In this document: piece by piece, positions 21,539-33,694 of the stretch
How the letters are laid out: each line of letters opens with the position of its first letter
How positions within the stretch are numbered: position 1 is the first letter of the stretch
The notes under the pieces: generated by a model
What the model saw: the letters and a program-made list of their open reading frames with translations, nothing else
The model's database searches: none
What the model was told of the DNA's origin: nothing
Translations under genes and position numbers: made by a program
Source of the DNA: Inonotus obliquus
Taxonomy: Eukaryota; Basidiomycota; Agaricomycetes; Hymenochaetales; Hymenochaetaceae
Assembly: GCA_032164295.1 (NCBI GenBank)
Contig: JAJHTX010000012.1
Coordinates: 124,001 to 188,000 of the forward strand
DNA: 64,000 bases
Reading direction: 5' to 3'

Positions 21539-22240
21539 CCTTGCTATGCGATCGTCAATGCCTCCTGACAGAACATCTACTGAGATCAGAAGCTTACCTG
21601 AGCTGTAGCACCCAGTGTCGCGACCGCAGTGAAGAGAAGACATTCTCGTCCTTTCGTTTCCACCTATCCTCCCCTGAGGATCAGATCCATATGCCTGTAA
21701 ACCCGACCTGTACCAATCTGAGTATGGCTTCCATAGTAGCATCCTCGAATCCGTCTGTGGCTGCCTGACGACGCATAGTTCCCTCTCAGTCAGACCTCTA
21801 GCCACGGTGGCTGAACTCACGCTCGCAACCGACAGATCAAGTCCGACATAGTCCAGAGGGTCACCCTTGAGCTGCTCGACTTCATGTGCCCTAAGAGAAG
21901 CATCGGGAACGATGACAAGCCCGATGATGGTCTCCTCGGTAGTTACTAGAGCGAATTACGGTGCCGAAAAAACAAAGTGCTTGGCTGACTGGACGACGTC
22001 CACCACTAAGAAGATTGAGCACGGCCGACTGCCTCAACGGAACCCAAGCCTGTTAACAGTTCAGGATATCGATGTGCGTTCGCCTCGACAAGCTCGAAGA
22101 TGCGGTCTTGATCTGGGATGGCGTGCTAGGCATAGGTTCATCCGGATCTGTCTGTAGCTCGGGTGGATTCAATACATGTTATCCCCCGCACGAAAGAAGT
22201 CGGCATGTGTGTCCTCGAGAGCCGCGGGAGGGGATCTGCG
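21538..22240 (-). pseudogene. duplicated, decayed fragment of CSE1
   Basis: Closely matches 24649-25440 of the CSE1 gene in the same orientation, with many substitutions, several deletions and in-frame stops. The copy retains the intron junction (AGCTTACCTGAGCTG, the GTAAGC donor on the minus strand) and flanking intron bases, so it arose by DNA copying rather than retroposition. Confidence 0.88.
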
Positions 22241-22665
22241 CAAATGCTCCTTTGCCGCCGAGGGGCGGTACGGGGTAATTGGCGCCGTGTGATGCGGGTC
22301 CCCCACTTATGTCAGCTGGGGGGCCCTGGGGTCAGATAACTACAAAATATACATAGAGTTCAAGATTGATTGCATGGTCAGGATTCAAGCAGTCATACAA
22401 TACTCGGGTGAAAGACATCCTCTAGAATAGTGCTGTACTCAATTGTATATTTGACGAACTTGTGCTAGTTTGTCAAACAGAGATTCTGAACTCTTCAAAA
22501 GACAGTGGGACATAGTTCCTATCCTATCACTTTCACACCCGATGAGATAAGAGACCGCTAATTCAGTCTCACGAAAAGTTGTCAGAAATTTAATACACCA
22601 TCTTTGCTGTGCAGCAAAACTAAATAGACATGAGCACAAAATTCTAAAACATTTTTATTGGCACC
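22241..22665. other. intergenic, no gene seen
   Basis: Runs from the end of the CSE1 fragment to the CSE1 stop codon. It probably includes the CSE1 3' UTR. A G/C-rich stretch (22240-22330) marks the right edge of the duplicated block; no clear transposon terminus was identified. Confidence 0.45.
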
Positions 22666-25600
22666 TCAAATGCCGTAGCCTGCGTTCAACAGGTTATTTA
22701 TAAACGAGCTAACAGCCGCGTTTCTGGGGTCTTTGGTGGCGGCCTGAACGAATAATCGTATACGCGGGTCCTTTCCTGTAGCTGAGATGAGTTGTTCTCC
22801 CACAAACGCCCGGACATCGGTGACTTGGGAAACAGGATCTTCCGGAGGAGCTTCGCTAGAAGCAAGTTTTGAGTATGCTGCTTGGTAACCAGCGCCTTGT
22901 TCTTCAAAGTCAATGGTCCGAAGCACTTCGTCTGGGTCCTCCGCTGTAATGGCTTGGGCGCTCTGTAGGTGTTTTGATTCGCTGAATAACTTCGCAAGTT
23001 CACCGAAAGCAGTCGACCTTGAAAGACGTCAGAGACATAGAATACATGGAAGAACGAGAGTGTACCAATGAGTGACGGCAGGCTCTGAGAGCGTGATACT
23101 GCTCTGAGTCAGCATTTTAGCCATACCAACAATGACGACCTTCCTGTCTTTTGGGAGAATCCTATGGACTTGCGGTATAACGACATTCCCCAATAACTGT
23201 GACCACAATCTTGGGGCGGATGTGTGAGGAACAAGAAGAGCGGCGTAAACAGTAAGATACATACTGAGGTTGAACACCCTCAATTGCGCCGACAATGGAA
23301 TCAGGTACCAAGCCGTCCACCTCGATGGCCATGGTGAACAGAAGGAAGTAAATTAGTTGATACACGTAATTGTCCGTTCGAGCAGCTTGTAGACGCGTCA
23401 AGAGCATAGTGATGATACTCTTCATGTATTGACCAAGTTCCGCAGGCGGTATGTACCGAACAACCGCCTGCAGAAGCTCGAAGCCCCAAGTGTCATTTAT
23501 TTTCGACGGTATAAGTTTCTGCTGCACAACAGCCAGGACGCTCGTGAACTGTCCGGTACTTGCAAGTTGTGCGGCATCCGTATGTAGGAATGCCTTCAGA
23601 AGGCGAACAAGTCCCGGAATGCTCCCTTTTTGTGTCCAGCTTGACGGCTGAAGAAGGTAAGGAAGAAGAGATCTGTAGTCGGCGGGTATTTCTCCCCGGT
23701 GCAGTTCCAGCATCTGCGAGATAACTTGAAAGATGTAGGGAACGAAAGCTGCAAGGAACATCAGACAACAAGAAAGAAGTGACAAGCAAGGGACGCACGA
23801 TCTATGTCTTGTTGCAAGATGATGGTAAATGGCCCAAAGAGATTTGTCTCGAACGTCGAAAGCGATTCTGGAGATGCCGCGACAGTAAACCTGGACAGAT
23901 ATTCAGAAAGTCTCTCTGCGGAAGGATGGCTATTGCTTACCTTACTAGGGCAGAGATACTTTCAAAAATATACTGGTCGAAAACAGGATTACTCGGATTC
24001 TTGGCGATCGCTCCGAGTATCCCAACCAAACGCTGGAGCAGGGACTGGTGCGCGTGGATGAGCGTAGCACGGGCAGTCATTATGACACGCATGACACCTT
24101 TGGGAAGAATAGGTGTAAGTCATAGACCATGGCAAGCAACATCCACGTACATTTCATCAGGTAATCATTCTCTGCAATCTTCTCCGGAGAACCACCCGAT
24201 TCAATCCTATTCAAAACGACATTGATAATCTGAGGAGCAATCTCGCGTATGTCCTCCTGATTGAACCTGAAGAAGAATTACTCCAGAGACAATGGAAGCA
24301 CATATCGAGCACTTACAATAACTGGGAGTTCCGCTTAATCACGAGGATCCGTTCGATAGTCGTCGCAGCATACGTATAACAGACGTAGTTTGACGAACCA
24401 AGGTGTCGGAGTAGGTATGGGAGGACAGAGATAAGCTGTTCTTTCGAAAGCTTGGGTAGGACTACATCAATATACACGGGAAGACGACAATGCAGTATGA
24501 ACTTGCCTGGTTCCGGAAGGAATACAAATAACGGATTGAGTCCACTTGGAGAATGGGATGAACTGAAGAGTCATCTGCTTGTAAGTCCTGGAAGACATTT
24601 ATCGAAAAGAAATCGACGACATCGACCAGTGCGTTCGTGCTTGTCACGCCTTGCTACGTAATCGTCAATACCTCCTGGCAGAATATTTACTGAGATCAGA
24701 AGCTTACCTGAGCTGTAGCACCCAGTGTCGCGACCGCAGTGAGGAGAAAGACACTCTCATCTTTTCGTTTCCACCTATCCTCACCATGAGGATCAGATAC
24801 ATATGCCTGTAAACCCGACCCGACCCATCTGAGCACGACTTCCGTGGTGGCAGCCTCGAATCCGCTTGAAACGAGTGCCCTTAGGACGTCTGCGGCTGCC
24901 TGACGACGCGTAGTTCCCTCCGCAGTCAGACCTCCAGCCACAGCGGCCGAACTCGCGCTCGCAAATGAGAGATCGAGGCGGACATATTCCAGAGGGTCAT
25001 CCTCGAACTGTTCGACTTCGTGTTCCCTAAGAGAAACATTGGGAACGACGACTCCTTCAACAAGCCCGTTGATCGTCTCCTGGCTCTCGAATATTCCTCG
25101 GTAGTTGCCAGAGCGAATAGCGGTGCCGAGAAAACGAAGTGCTTGGCTGACTAGACTATCATAAGCGACCCCGGTTCTCTGTCCACCACTGAGAAGATTC
25201 CATAGAGCACGGACGAATGCCTCAACGGAACCCGAGCCTGTTAACAATTCAGGATATCGATGCGTGTACGCATCGGCAAGCTCGAAGATAGCGGTCTTAA
25301 TCTGTGATGGCGTGCTAGGCATAGGTTCGTCCGGATCTGTCTGTAGCTCGGGTGGATCCCATTGAAGAAATCGAATGAACATGCCATCCCCAGCGCCAAA
25401 GAACTCGGCATGCGTGTCTTCGAGAGCTGGGGGGAGATCCTGGCATACAAGATCGTAGAATATATTCAGCAGCAGCACCATAGCACGCGCGACAGTCTCT
25501 GCGTCCTTTTTGGGTGGTAGAGGATTATCGAGAAGCATTCTGGCGGTGTAACGGAAGACTTGCAAGAATGGCTCTGCAAATTGTGACAAAACAAAGTTGA

Positions 25601-26204
25601 TGACTGTAAATAACTCGTCTGATCGCATTTCGGATCGCCATCGCCCAAAAATGGAGTGAGCAGTCTCAAGAATGGACAAGTTGACTGAATAGGCTTCAGG
25701 TGACGGACTGAGTGCATTTACAAGTTCCTTGCTGCTCGTCAGAGCCGCATACAGCCACAATGGACGTTTAGACTAACCTTGACTAGATTACTCCACCGCT
25801 CCGGGAAATCATAGCTAGCAATGATAGCAACAGTCTCAGCAACCTGAGCACGTAGGTTTTTGTCTGAAAGATTTGCCAGCGAAATCATTGCAGGTACGAG
25901 CTGGGAGCGTAGCTGCTCCTTTTCGACAACCGGTATGACTGGCTCGTCCTAGGAGTGAATCAGAAATTGAATACATGCATCGACCGGTCCTAGCACGCAC
26001 ATCCTCCCATCTACGCTTCACGTTGTTCTTGAGATAGACACTGGCGGCTAATCGGACTGATCGATCTTGGCTTTGACTAGTGACGAGTTGCAGTAACCCT
26101 GACAAAAAGCCTGGTTGCACAGAGAGGATTGCCAGGTTCTGCTCTGCTTGCTTCCGGCTAGCCGGATTCAGAGAAGATATGAGGAGCGTAGGCACGTCAG
26201 CCAT
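22666..26204 (-). CDS. CSE1: CSE1/CAS importin-alpha re-exporter
   Basis: Start ATG 26202-26204 (MADVPTLLISSLNPASRKQ), stop at 22666. About a dozen exons encode a HEAT-repeat karyopherin. The N-terminal importin-beta-N region (ASRKQAEQNL, RLAASVYLKNNVKRRW) is in exon 1, followed by VPAMISLANLSDKNLRAQVAE. The long exon ending near 24714 has LSILETAHSIFGRWR and FFGAGDGMFIRFLQWDP. Next come a VDVVDFFSINVFQDLQ exon near 24600, RVIMTARATLIHAHQ near 24060, and the C-terminal CAS domain (EIPADYRSLLPYLLQPSSW, WGFELLQAVV). The protein binds importin-alpha with Ran-GTP and returns it to the cytoplasm (known for the family). Length and motif order look complete. Part of exon 3 and the following intron were copied to 21538-22240. 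Confidence 0.93.
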
Positions 26205-27758
26205 TGTCAAGAACGAGAGTTTGTAGTCGTCGTGGATGGGACAAAGCGGATGGAGCGCGCAGTGAACGCGTCGTCCTCAGATGAGTCACGTGATGGTCAT
26301 CTTCCAACGGTGACGACCCATCAATTAGAATCAATACTTCCTCTGCCGGGTTTCTGCATACCCACTCCAGTAGCGCTCTTTTAATGAATAACTGACCTGA
26401 GTCTATAGCAAGGCCTTCAATCCTTCTCCCTGCGCCTTAGCCAACTGGTCGCGTCTGCTTGAGACGCTATTCAACGAGACTGGCACTGAGCCACAAGTAT
26501 TTCCCATCAATATGCTCTTTCCAGTCCAATGGAGGCCAACGGGGGGTCTCTGTGTTTTTTTGCCGTCGATCGATGATGCTTGCCATCGAGGTTGTGGTTG
26601 CATAGATTGTTGCCTGGGCGATGGTACAAGTAACTCATTAATCATGTTCTCTGACCTATTTTTCTTTCTATTTTGATAACGCAGAGCGCAGCTTGCATTT
26701 AATAGCCTCATCATCTCGGTTCCAAGACGAGCGCGTTCATTTTATCGGTGTCAGCACCGTCTCAGCTTATCGTTATGACGCCCGGAAGCACAATGTCATA
26801 CGCATCAATAGTCGTATGTGGTACTTGCGAGTTACACGGACAAGTTAGAGGGTTCTCGGACTCTGCCCAGAGCTGGCAATCGAAATCATGTATCTACGGG
26901 CCCTCGGATCGCTCCAGGGCTCCATTTCGCGCTCAAAAGTTTGACAAGTATTCTGTGTCACGAAGGCGACTCAACGGACTCCCTGCTATGTTCCTAGGCC
27001 CAGTCTGCGGTATGTCCTGTAGCTGAGATGCATGTCTCAAGTGAAACGCTAACTCGGCATGATAAACTCGCTGGCTGGCCAAAGGCATCGATGTACTCCG
27101 AAACAATCATGTGGGACGATAGATGGTAGGGTTTGGTTGTTGGGAGGTTTCAAACTTATGGGTTTCACAAGGCTCGGCACGGTCCGAATAGGATCCGTGT
27201 ACTACCTACTAGGTCTCTGTCTGCACTAAAGGTGCGGTATGGATCATACTGCACGCAACGAATTTTAACCCCACGGATGAATGCAGGATAAAGCAACTTC
27301 TGAGTGATCACTTCATTCCTAGTCATGAAATCATCATGGGAAATGACCTCGTTTGACAAGCCGATTCGACCAATCTGGAAGGTCTGGCGTCCCACATCAA
27401 TCAGCATCTGTCTTTAGCAGCACAATCAAGCATCATCTACTAACGGACTTCCCCGGGGAACTTAATAAGTGAAGCTCGGCTTAATAAACTCGACGAGATC
27501 TCATTTCATCAGTGTTAACGAGCCTGATTGTTGCTGAAGCTCTGTCGTGACCGGTGTCTCAGGGTATAGGTGTGTCACTCGTTCTGTATCATGGATTCAT
27601 CTCGAGTTTCGATTAATGGACACTATAAATAGGTCACTCAACATTACTCCATCAGTGAACTGACAGAGAACTTGATACTGGCCTCGTCGCCCGGTTCTTA
27701 AGGCAGGCGGGCAGGCAAGTGACGACCCGTTTGTCCATCATTTCCCTCTCATTCCATT
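26205..27758. other. intergenic with two weak coding-like fragments
   Basis: About 1.55 kb between divergent genes. Two minus-strand open stretches look protein-like but have no recognised family or partner exons: 26403-26714 (C-terminal SRRDQLAKAQGEGLKALL) and 27165-27407 (RNEVITQKLLYPAFIRGVKI). They could be relics of genes or chance frames. Confidence 0.4.
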
Positions 27759-29259
27759 ATGAATCTCGGTTCTCCCTTCTTCAAATATTTAAGCACGGAG
27801 ATTGTGCATGCCAACGCTGTGAAGTACACGACATGTGAGTACTCCCTACACACAGCGACTGGACTATGTGTCTGACTTGTGATATGGGCTCAGTATCGGG
27901 ATGCGTTGTACTAATATACGACACCTTGCTTTGTCTCCAAGACGAAATACGGCTAGTTTGGCAGCCGCTACTGAAACAAGGGTCGTCCAGGCAAATCGAT
28001 ACTGCCATGAAGATTCTCTATCTCCTTGCACGCTACATGATGATTGTAGTCTGTATTGTTGTACTAATAAGTAGCGTCTTCCTCATGTCTCAGTCTGAGA
28101 TAACCTCTGAACAGGACATGATCTAGTGGCAATGCCGGTCGTCAAGCTCAGCACGAAATGGGTGAGCCCACTACCTTCTCTTAGAGATAGCTTCTTAATC
28201 TCGTGCGACCAGTAAAGAATCGTGGGATCAAATGCGCAAGTACTGAATATCATCCAGGTGTTCGAATGCGACTATCCTCGTTGGAGTAGCTGATATCGTG
28301 CTGGAATCGATAGCCTCCGGTAAGCAATACTAACCAAGTGTCTAGATTTTCTTGACCGTAGCTTTCAGGCGTTGTATTCTACCGTCTCTACTTATTATGC
28401 GAGTTCAATCGTCGGGGTAGATGGGCTCTATTTTTAGTTTTCGTCATCGGAAAGGCCATAGTACTGACGTTTACGTTCGTCAACACGGCCACAATTGATG
28501 GTGTGTCATTCGACAAATTTTCACTTGGCCATCTCATTTAAAAATCGAAGATACCATTGTGTATCTTGACATTGATATCAACGGCGTGAGAGGCTGTGCC
28601 ACTTTATCGGCTCCTCGTCTCACCCTTGGGGTCTGGATTCCGGACGTGCGTCTCGACCTAGGTTTGACTTACTCACTCTGATTTACAAGTCTTCAGGCAC
28701 TGCTCGACATTTCTCTCGTCGTCCTCTTCGTTTTTAATGCACTCTCTAGGCCAAGATTGACTTCCCAAAGCCTCGTCGGGATTATTTATAAAGATGGAAT
28801 TCAATTTTTTCTCGTGAGTTTCTACCACATCATGCATCGTCCACTTTTACTAACCAGCTCTTCAGACAATGATTTGTAAGAGCAAATATATGGAAACAAC
28901 GCCTCGCTTGTTGACCTGACGCTGGAATGCTAGGCATGCGAAGCATCAATGTGGTCTTCACTGCTCTTGCTGCGGTGTGTTCCTTTTTCTAGTCTAATCT
29001 GGATGTGGAACTGATACTCATACTAGCCTTACTTGTTCTTTTTGGGAACAATGTAAGCTACCGTTTCCTGTCCACTGGTAATACTCTCTTAGATGATTGG
29101 GTTAGACTTTCAGGGACAATGGTGACTACGGTTGCATCCCGCGCCCTTCTTGGAATGCTCAGTACCACGCAGAACTTGAACCATCAGACTGACAACTACG
29201 GAGAAGATCGTGTCCTGCTGCCGCTTAAACGTTCACAACCGGGGCGCATTTCCACTTGA
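27759..29259 (+). CDS. multi-pass membrane protein, DUF6533-like
   Basis: The start MNLGSPFFKYLSTE at ATG 27759 is followed by an intron (GTGAGT near 27834, AG near 27893). The next exon has the N-terminal signature of fungal DUF6533 proteins (VLIYDTLLCLQDEIRLVWQ). Later exons encode further hydrophobic segments: ATILVGVADIVLESIAS near 28270, YRLYLLCEFNRRGRWALFLV near 28385, LDISLVVLFVFNAL near 28700, and a final exon with DDWVRLSGTMVTTVASRALL, stop at 29257-29259. About seven short introns fit the family, whose members have roughly seven membrane spans and unknown function. Exon limits in the middle are approximate. A second, more distant membrane protein of similar type lies at 58356-59679. 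Confidence 0.75.
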
Positions 29260-29496
29260 CTAACGAAGAAATCTGTATAATGAAATTATCGAATATCTAG
29301 GGTTTACCAAACCAAAGAGATTTCATGTAGTCACGGGTATAGTTATGTAATTGATGGATGACACACCGAGTGATTACGTTAGGCATAGTTGGCTGACGGT
29401 AACAACTTTTACCCCGTTCCGCCACAACACTCTTTTAATCTTAATCTAGTCTGCATTCTCTGAACAACACACTCCTTAGAATACCCTGTCACCGAC

Positions 29497-31041
29497 ATGA
29501 CAGAGCCGACACAGGATCCTAGCTTAACGCCCAACTCAACCCATCTTCCTCTGGAACTCCTGTTGTCCATCTCAGTCTCCGTTCTCACCCTTTTAGCCGT
29601 CACAGCAGTGCTCGTCTATCGCGTATATAACAAGAAGGATGATAAAACAAGGATTCTCGAAACCAGCTCAAGCACGCTTATGTTTTCGGACCCTGAGGAG
29701 AATTGGCGGTGGTTGGACGATCTTAGATCTCTGAGATATCTTGGTCTGGAGAAACTGAACAAACCGAGACGACCACGCGGTCCCTTTTTTGATGTGAAGT
29801 GCAGAGGACAGGATATCCTTGATGACAATACTTGCTTGATCGGACTTCCTGCTCGTCCCCATAACGTCTTCTTTCCTGGCAGACGTGATTCCTCATCTTG
29901 CCGCTCAGTTATCAGGAGATCATGGATCCAAAACCTCTTCCATTCAAGCTGCGGCAGACTTGTGAACGGGGTGACGAATCTTCAAAGCAACACCCAGTCC
30001 GTTCCAGAGATCCGTATCACTGTACCTTCCATGGTTATCGACGGAGAAAGTCCTATCCTACCTCATGATCGGCGTTGGTCAGGGATCATAGCGCATGATT
30101 TGGGGCTTGCGAATAACAGCACTCAACGTTATGCGGATTCCGAAAAAAGTGAATCATCTCTTGCGCTTGCGGCCAGGCGCAGAAGCGATAATCGATACCC
30201 GCCAAGTAGCATGGCTACCCTTCCCTTCCCTGCTCGTCAACGTCTTTCGTCAAGTTCCGACGTCGCCCACAGAACGGAACATGATGCGCGTTCCCTGCTT
30301 AGACCGCTTTCACCGATCACAGAGTCAAGGGAGTCTCTTGTTACGAACTGTTCTGATTTGGGAGCTGCAATCTCTGAAACCGAGATGCGCCATTCCGCAC
30401 TCGGCTCTGAAACCTCTCTGAATCAAGGTACTTTAATGGCATCCTATGGTCTCGCATTACTCCGCTCTTGCTCTTCAATGAAGTCAACTTCTAGTAGCAG
30501 CTCATATCAAGGTAGATCTTTCTCTCGGAGTGGTATCGCTAACGATAATCCCCCAGAAGCGTACTCTGACTTGTCTGGAGGATCTTATTCGAGATCTCAC
30601 CGAGTACCGCTTTCTTCCTCCGATAATTATCGAACTATCGCATCTGAGCCAGATCGGGAGTCACAAGACGACTCTGCTCCAGGACCACGCCACTTCTTTG
30701 TGTGTAATCCGGATACTTCAGAATACGCTTCTTCTCCGTCTTCTTCTTCTTCTTCTTTGACAGCCAATTCCTGGCCCTCTACATCGGGTCGAGCGCGTGA
30801 AGGGGCGCTGACGTCGTCCTCCCACAGTATGCGCAATGATTTCAATCCCGCTCCTATCTCGTCAGTTTCAGGCTCCCCACTTTTATTTTCCGAGCCTGAC
30901 AGATCCGACCTTTCCGATATTTACCCTGTTGAACTCATGGGAAGTGAAGAACGTTCGACAGTCCTCACGGGTGTTGAGAGATGGATTGACGATGACGTGG
31001 ATTTGTTCTATTATTCCGCTCCTGTTGACCACGGACATTAG
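29497..31041 (+). CDS. single-pass membrane protein, Ser-rich cytosolic tail (514 aa)
   Basis: One uninterrupted frame from ATG 29497 to TAG at 31041. Residues about 18-42 form a hydrophobic segment (LPLELLLSISVSVLTLLAVT) preceded by a short polar N-terminus with an N-x-T/S site (NST) and followed by Lys/Arg (RVYNKKDDK). This suggests an outside N-terminus and a long inside tail. The remaining 470 residues are Ser/Arg-rich and probably disordered, with poly-Ser runs near residues 335 and 415. No enzymatic motif was seen and the family is not recognised. It converges with the exonuclease gene downstream. Confidence 0.7.
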   Translation: MTEPTQDPSLTPNSTHLPLELLLSISVSVLTLLAVTAVLVYRVYNKKDDKTRILETSSSTLMFSDPEENWRWLDDLRSLRYLGLEKLNKPRRPRGPFFDVKCRGQDILDDNTCLIGLPARPHNVFFPGRRDSSSCRSVIRRSWIQNLFHSSCGRLVNGVTNLQSNTQSVPEIRITVPSMVIDGESPILPHDRRWSGIIAHDLGLANNSTQRYADSEKSESSLALAARRRSDNRYPPSSMATLPFPARQRLSSSSDVAHRTEHDARSLLRPLSPITESRESLVTNCSDLGAAISETEMRHSALGSETSLNQGTLMASYGLALLRSCSSMKSTSSSSSYQGRSFSRSGIANDNPPEAYSDLSGGSYSRSHRVPLSSSDNYRTIASEPDRESQDDSAPGPRHFFVCNPDTSEYASSPSSSSSSLTANSWPSTSGRAREGALTSSSHSMRNDFNPAPISSVSGSPLLFSEPDRSDLSDIYPVELMGSEERSTVLTGVERWIDDDVDLFYYSAPVDHGH

Positions 31042-31442
31042 AATATTGGTTACATTAGATGTATTGATCATCATCGCTTTACTTCATTTTGTTATGCTAT
31101 ATACCTCAAGGCGTGCACGCCTCAGCATGACAGCCACTATTGCACCAGGAGTTGGCGAGCAAAGTATACCTGCCCTCTCTGACGAAGACTTCATTCACAT
31201 TCACGCGAACCATCAGGCAGTCGGAGTTATTGTAATAGTTCTCAAAATATACTGCTACGACCTCCACCTTCACAATCGCAGCATGCATGCAGTGGGACCA
31301 GACACGCAATTTCGAGCGATCGGAATTTACGTACGAACGATTGTGCATCTGTTATCGAGTGAGAGTTTTTCATTTATCAAAATGTATTAGATTCATCATT
31401 GCAGTAGAAGAGACACAAATAGCAATTACTCCAGACAGTCAA
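31042..31442. other. convergent intergenic, no gene seen
   Basis: Lies between two convergent stop codons (31041 plus, 31443 minus) and should hold both 3' UTRs. Nothing else was noticed. Confidence 0.45.
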
Positions 31443-32690
31443 TTACCGGGGTTCGATCATCTTCTTCACGAACCTCGTTGCAGCTTGCGCCGCCGTCCTC
31501 AATACATACTGATTCTTCTTCACGTGGTACATGCACGCCTTGCATAATTCCAGCCGCTTTACGTCAGGACCAAATCCATTACTACGAGACACCGGGAAGC
31601 AGTCAAGTGACAAAGCTCGTTGACAACGCTTGCACCTCTGCAGGCTCCTATTCCTTGTAAAGAAATTCTCCTTGCTGACAGAGATGTTGATAATATCAAG
31701 GGGCAGAATATTACACGGAACGAAACGTTGCCTGAGATATAAGATTCCTCCAGGTGCTTGAAGTTGCATGTGTATTGCCGACTGAGCGATAGCGTCTGGT
31801 AGAATTTTCGTGGAAAGCATCCGAGAACGCTTGAAATAATCATGTAGTTCGGAGATACGAATAATATCGTTGGCTGCATAGTGGAAATTAGAACTTGCCA
31901 GAGGACGTTCGGACCAGCGACCTCTATGACCTAGGGAAATGTAATTACACTTGTATTTGACATTGGCGGAATTACACTCACTTTCTTTCAAAGGCACGTC
32001 ATCCAACCCATGTTCCACCAAAGCCCTATCCATCCCGTTCAACCTATGCACTCCATCAATCTGCAGTTTCGCAACAACAGAAGCAGGAAACCCTCCACAA
32101 GCCAATCTCCCTATCTGAACCTCCCTCCTCTCACATCCTCTCACCCTCGAATGAATATCCACAATCTGTAAATCCAAAAACGGCGTAATCGATCTCCCAT
32201 AAATACGCATCATACTCTTGAAATCTTCAACTCCTCCCCAACCAACTTTCAAAACCATAGAATTGGATAATAAATCGAGGACGCCAACGATAGCGCGGAT
32301 ACTCTTCTGACCCAGAGTAAGCATATCGAAGATGAAGACTTCTCCTGCATGGGGAGTACCCAATTGAACGAGGGATACGCTCTCGGACTCCGAGCCATTC
32401 GCCGATCTTATGTTGTGGCCTTCACAATCAAACAAGACGTATGGTGCATCCCGTAAGACCTGACAAGCTCGATCGACAGAGCCGGGGTTGTCGCAAATAA
32501 AGGTGCGCGTCTTCGTTGGTTGAAAGTACGCCGATGATGAAGACGATACCAGAGTCCTAATACCCCGTGGCCGGAATAACGTAATTGGAGTGCAAGTTAC
32601 AGCAGAGCTTCTCAGCAGTGTTAAAGCCATAGGTCTAGAGTCAGAACACTCGACCTTCAGCCATACACCACTGCAAGGAAGGAAACTCAC
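31443..32690 (-). CDS. DEDDy 3'-5' exonuclease with Cys-rich C-terminus
   Basis: The frame is open for 415 codons from 32690. Met21 (near 32630) starts a basic, Ser-rich, acid-free stretch (MALTLLRSSAVTC..FRPRGIRTL) that could be a mitochondrial presequence. Exonuclease motifs: I, YVLFDCEGHN (D and E); II, FLDLQIVDIHSR; III, FHYAANDIIRI (Tyr and Asp). The order fits the EXD/RNase D-like DEDDy class, which trims RNA or DNA 3' ends. The C-terminus has two CxxC pairs (CKRCQRAL .. CKACMYH), a possible zinc site. A stop-free 51-bp intron (31931-31981, GTGAGT..CTAG) sits inside the frame. Splicing gives about 398 residues, and the paralog at 45415 has an intron at the same place. Confidence 0.75.
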   Translation of the reverse strand: MSFLPCSGVWLKVECSDSRPMALTLLRSSAVTCTPITLFRPRGIRTLVSSSSSAYFQPTKTRTFICDNPGSVDRACQVLRDAPYVLFDCEGHNIRSANGSESESVSLVQLGTPHAGEVFIFDMLTLGQKSIRAIVGVLDLLSNSMVLKVGWGGVEDFKSMMRIYGRSITPFLDLQIVDIHSRVRGCERREVQIGRLACGGFPASVVAKLQIDGVHRLNGMDRALVEHGLDDVPLKESECNSANVKYKCNYISLGHRGRWSERPLASSNFHYAANDIIRISELHDYFKRSRMLSTKILPDAIAQSAIHMQLQAPGGILYLRQRFVPCNILPLDIINISVSKENFFTRNRSLQRCKRCQRALSLDCFPVSRSNGFGPDVKRLELCKACMYHVKKNQYVLRTAAQAATRFVKKMIEPR

Positions 32691-33694
32691 ATTCGACTGT
32701 AGTAAGAGCTAGCGTTCACGTATACACAACGATGATAGGTGCATTCCTCGAGTCCTATGAACAGGATGGTTTTGTAGAGCCCGCCTAGACGGTGCTTTGG
32801 CCGAATGCCAGCCACATATAACGCGGCTGGTATTGTGGCGTAGTATCTTGCCACATACCGAAAAGATCAAGCTTGAGTCAAGCAGCAAAGTAGGGTGCGT
32901 CATCATTGATTTCCAGAGCTCAAGGACCCGTTACTTGAGTGAGTTGTTAAGAGGCAAACGTCGCGTCGATGCTTTTCCGTGACAACTTTCTGACTTTCCC
33001 GGCTCACGTAATACAATCTCAATATTCACGCCTTTCTCCAGCACAAGTGACAATACCAGAAAGATATCCTTCCAATTTCCAAAATAACATGCTATTCTAG
33101 TGAATCTAATGTTTTGAATGACAACGCCCTCTTCTCGCGTACAGAAGCTAAAAATCCTTGATGTTGAAGCGCGAAGATGAATAAATCCGTTTCCGAGATC
33201 CGGGGAATAAGAAAAGGAACGAGGAGGAAAACAGAAGTACAAAAGTGGCATGAAGGAACTATAGTAGTATCCAGAGACAAAATGAGAGAAAGGGGGCAGG
33301 ATCGGAAGCCTGAAGATTATGATGGAGGGATAGAAAGGCGAATAGTATAAATACTAATGATAGAAAGTAGTCTTGCGCACGCGGAAAGGTATAAATGGAC
33401 GAGTACACATGGTATCCGCGAAACGAACAAGGGAGCATAGGAAATGATACAAAAGAATGTAATGTGACATCCACAAAAGACAAGGAATGCAGGATAGGAA
33501 CGAATGCAAGTGGGATCCTCCTGAGAATTATATAGCTCACGTGAAACTCGTTAGGAAACGATAATGCTAAAGAGTGGTGGGTGAATAAAGATAGAAACTC
33601 TCCGTTAGGCCAAGAATATGTACTCCAAAGGAAGGTATGGATGAAGATCTATCGGAGGTAGGGCGGCGCATCATGCGAAGGATTTAAGACAAGA
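32691..33694. other. intergenic, no gene seen
   Basis: About 1 kb between the exonuclease start and the stop of the Ser/Pro-rich gene, both on the minus strand. It probably holds the exonuclease promoter and the 3' UTR of the next gene. Small frames here show no family features. Confidence 0.45.

Noticed and set aside
20912..21608. 190-204 codon plus-strand frames as a new gene
   Set aside because: The right half is the copied fragment of the Ser/Pro-rich gene and the end reads into the CSE1 fragment; there is no complete gene.
30836..31390. 184-codon plus-strand frame overlapping the membrane-protein gene
   Set aside because: It overlaps the 3' end of the 514-residue frame in another phase and continues into intergenic DNA; likely chance.
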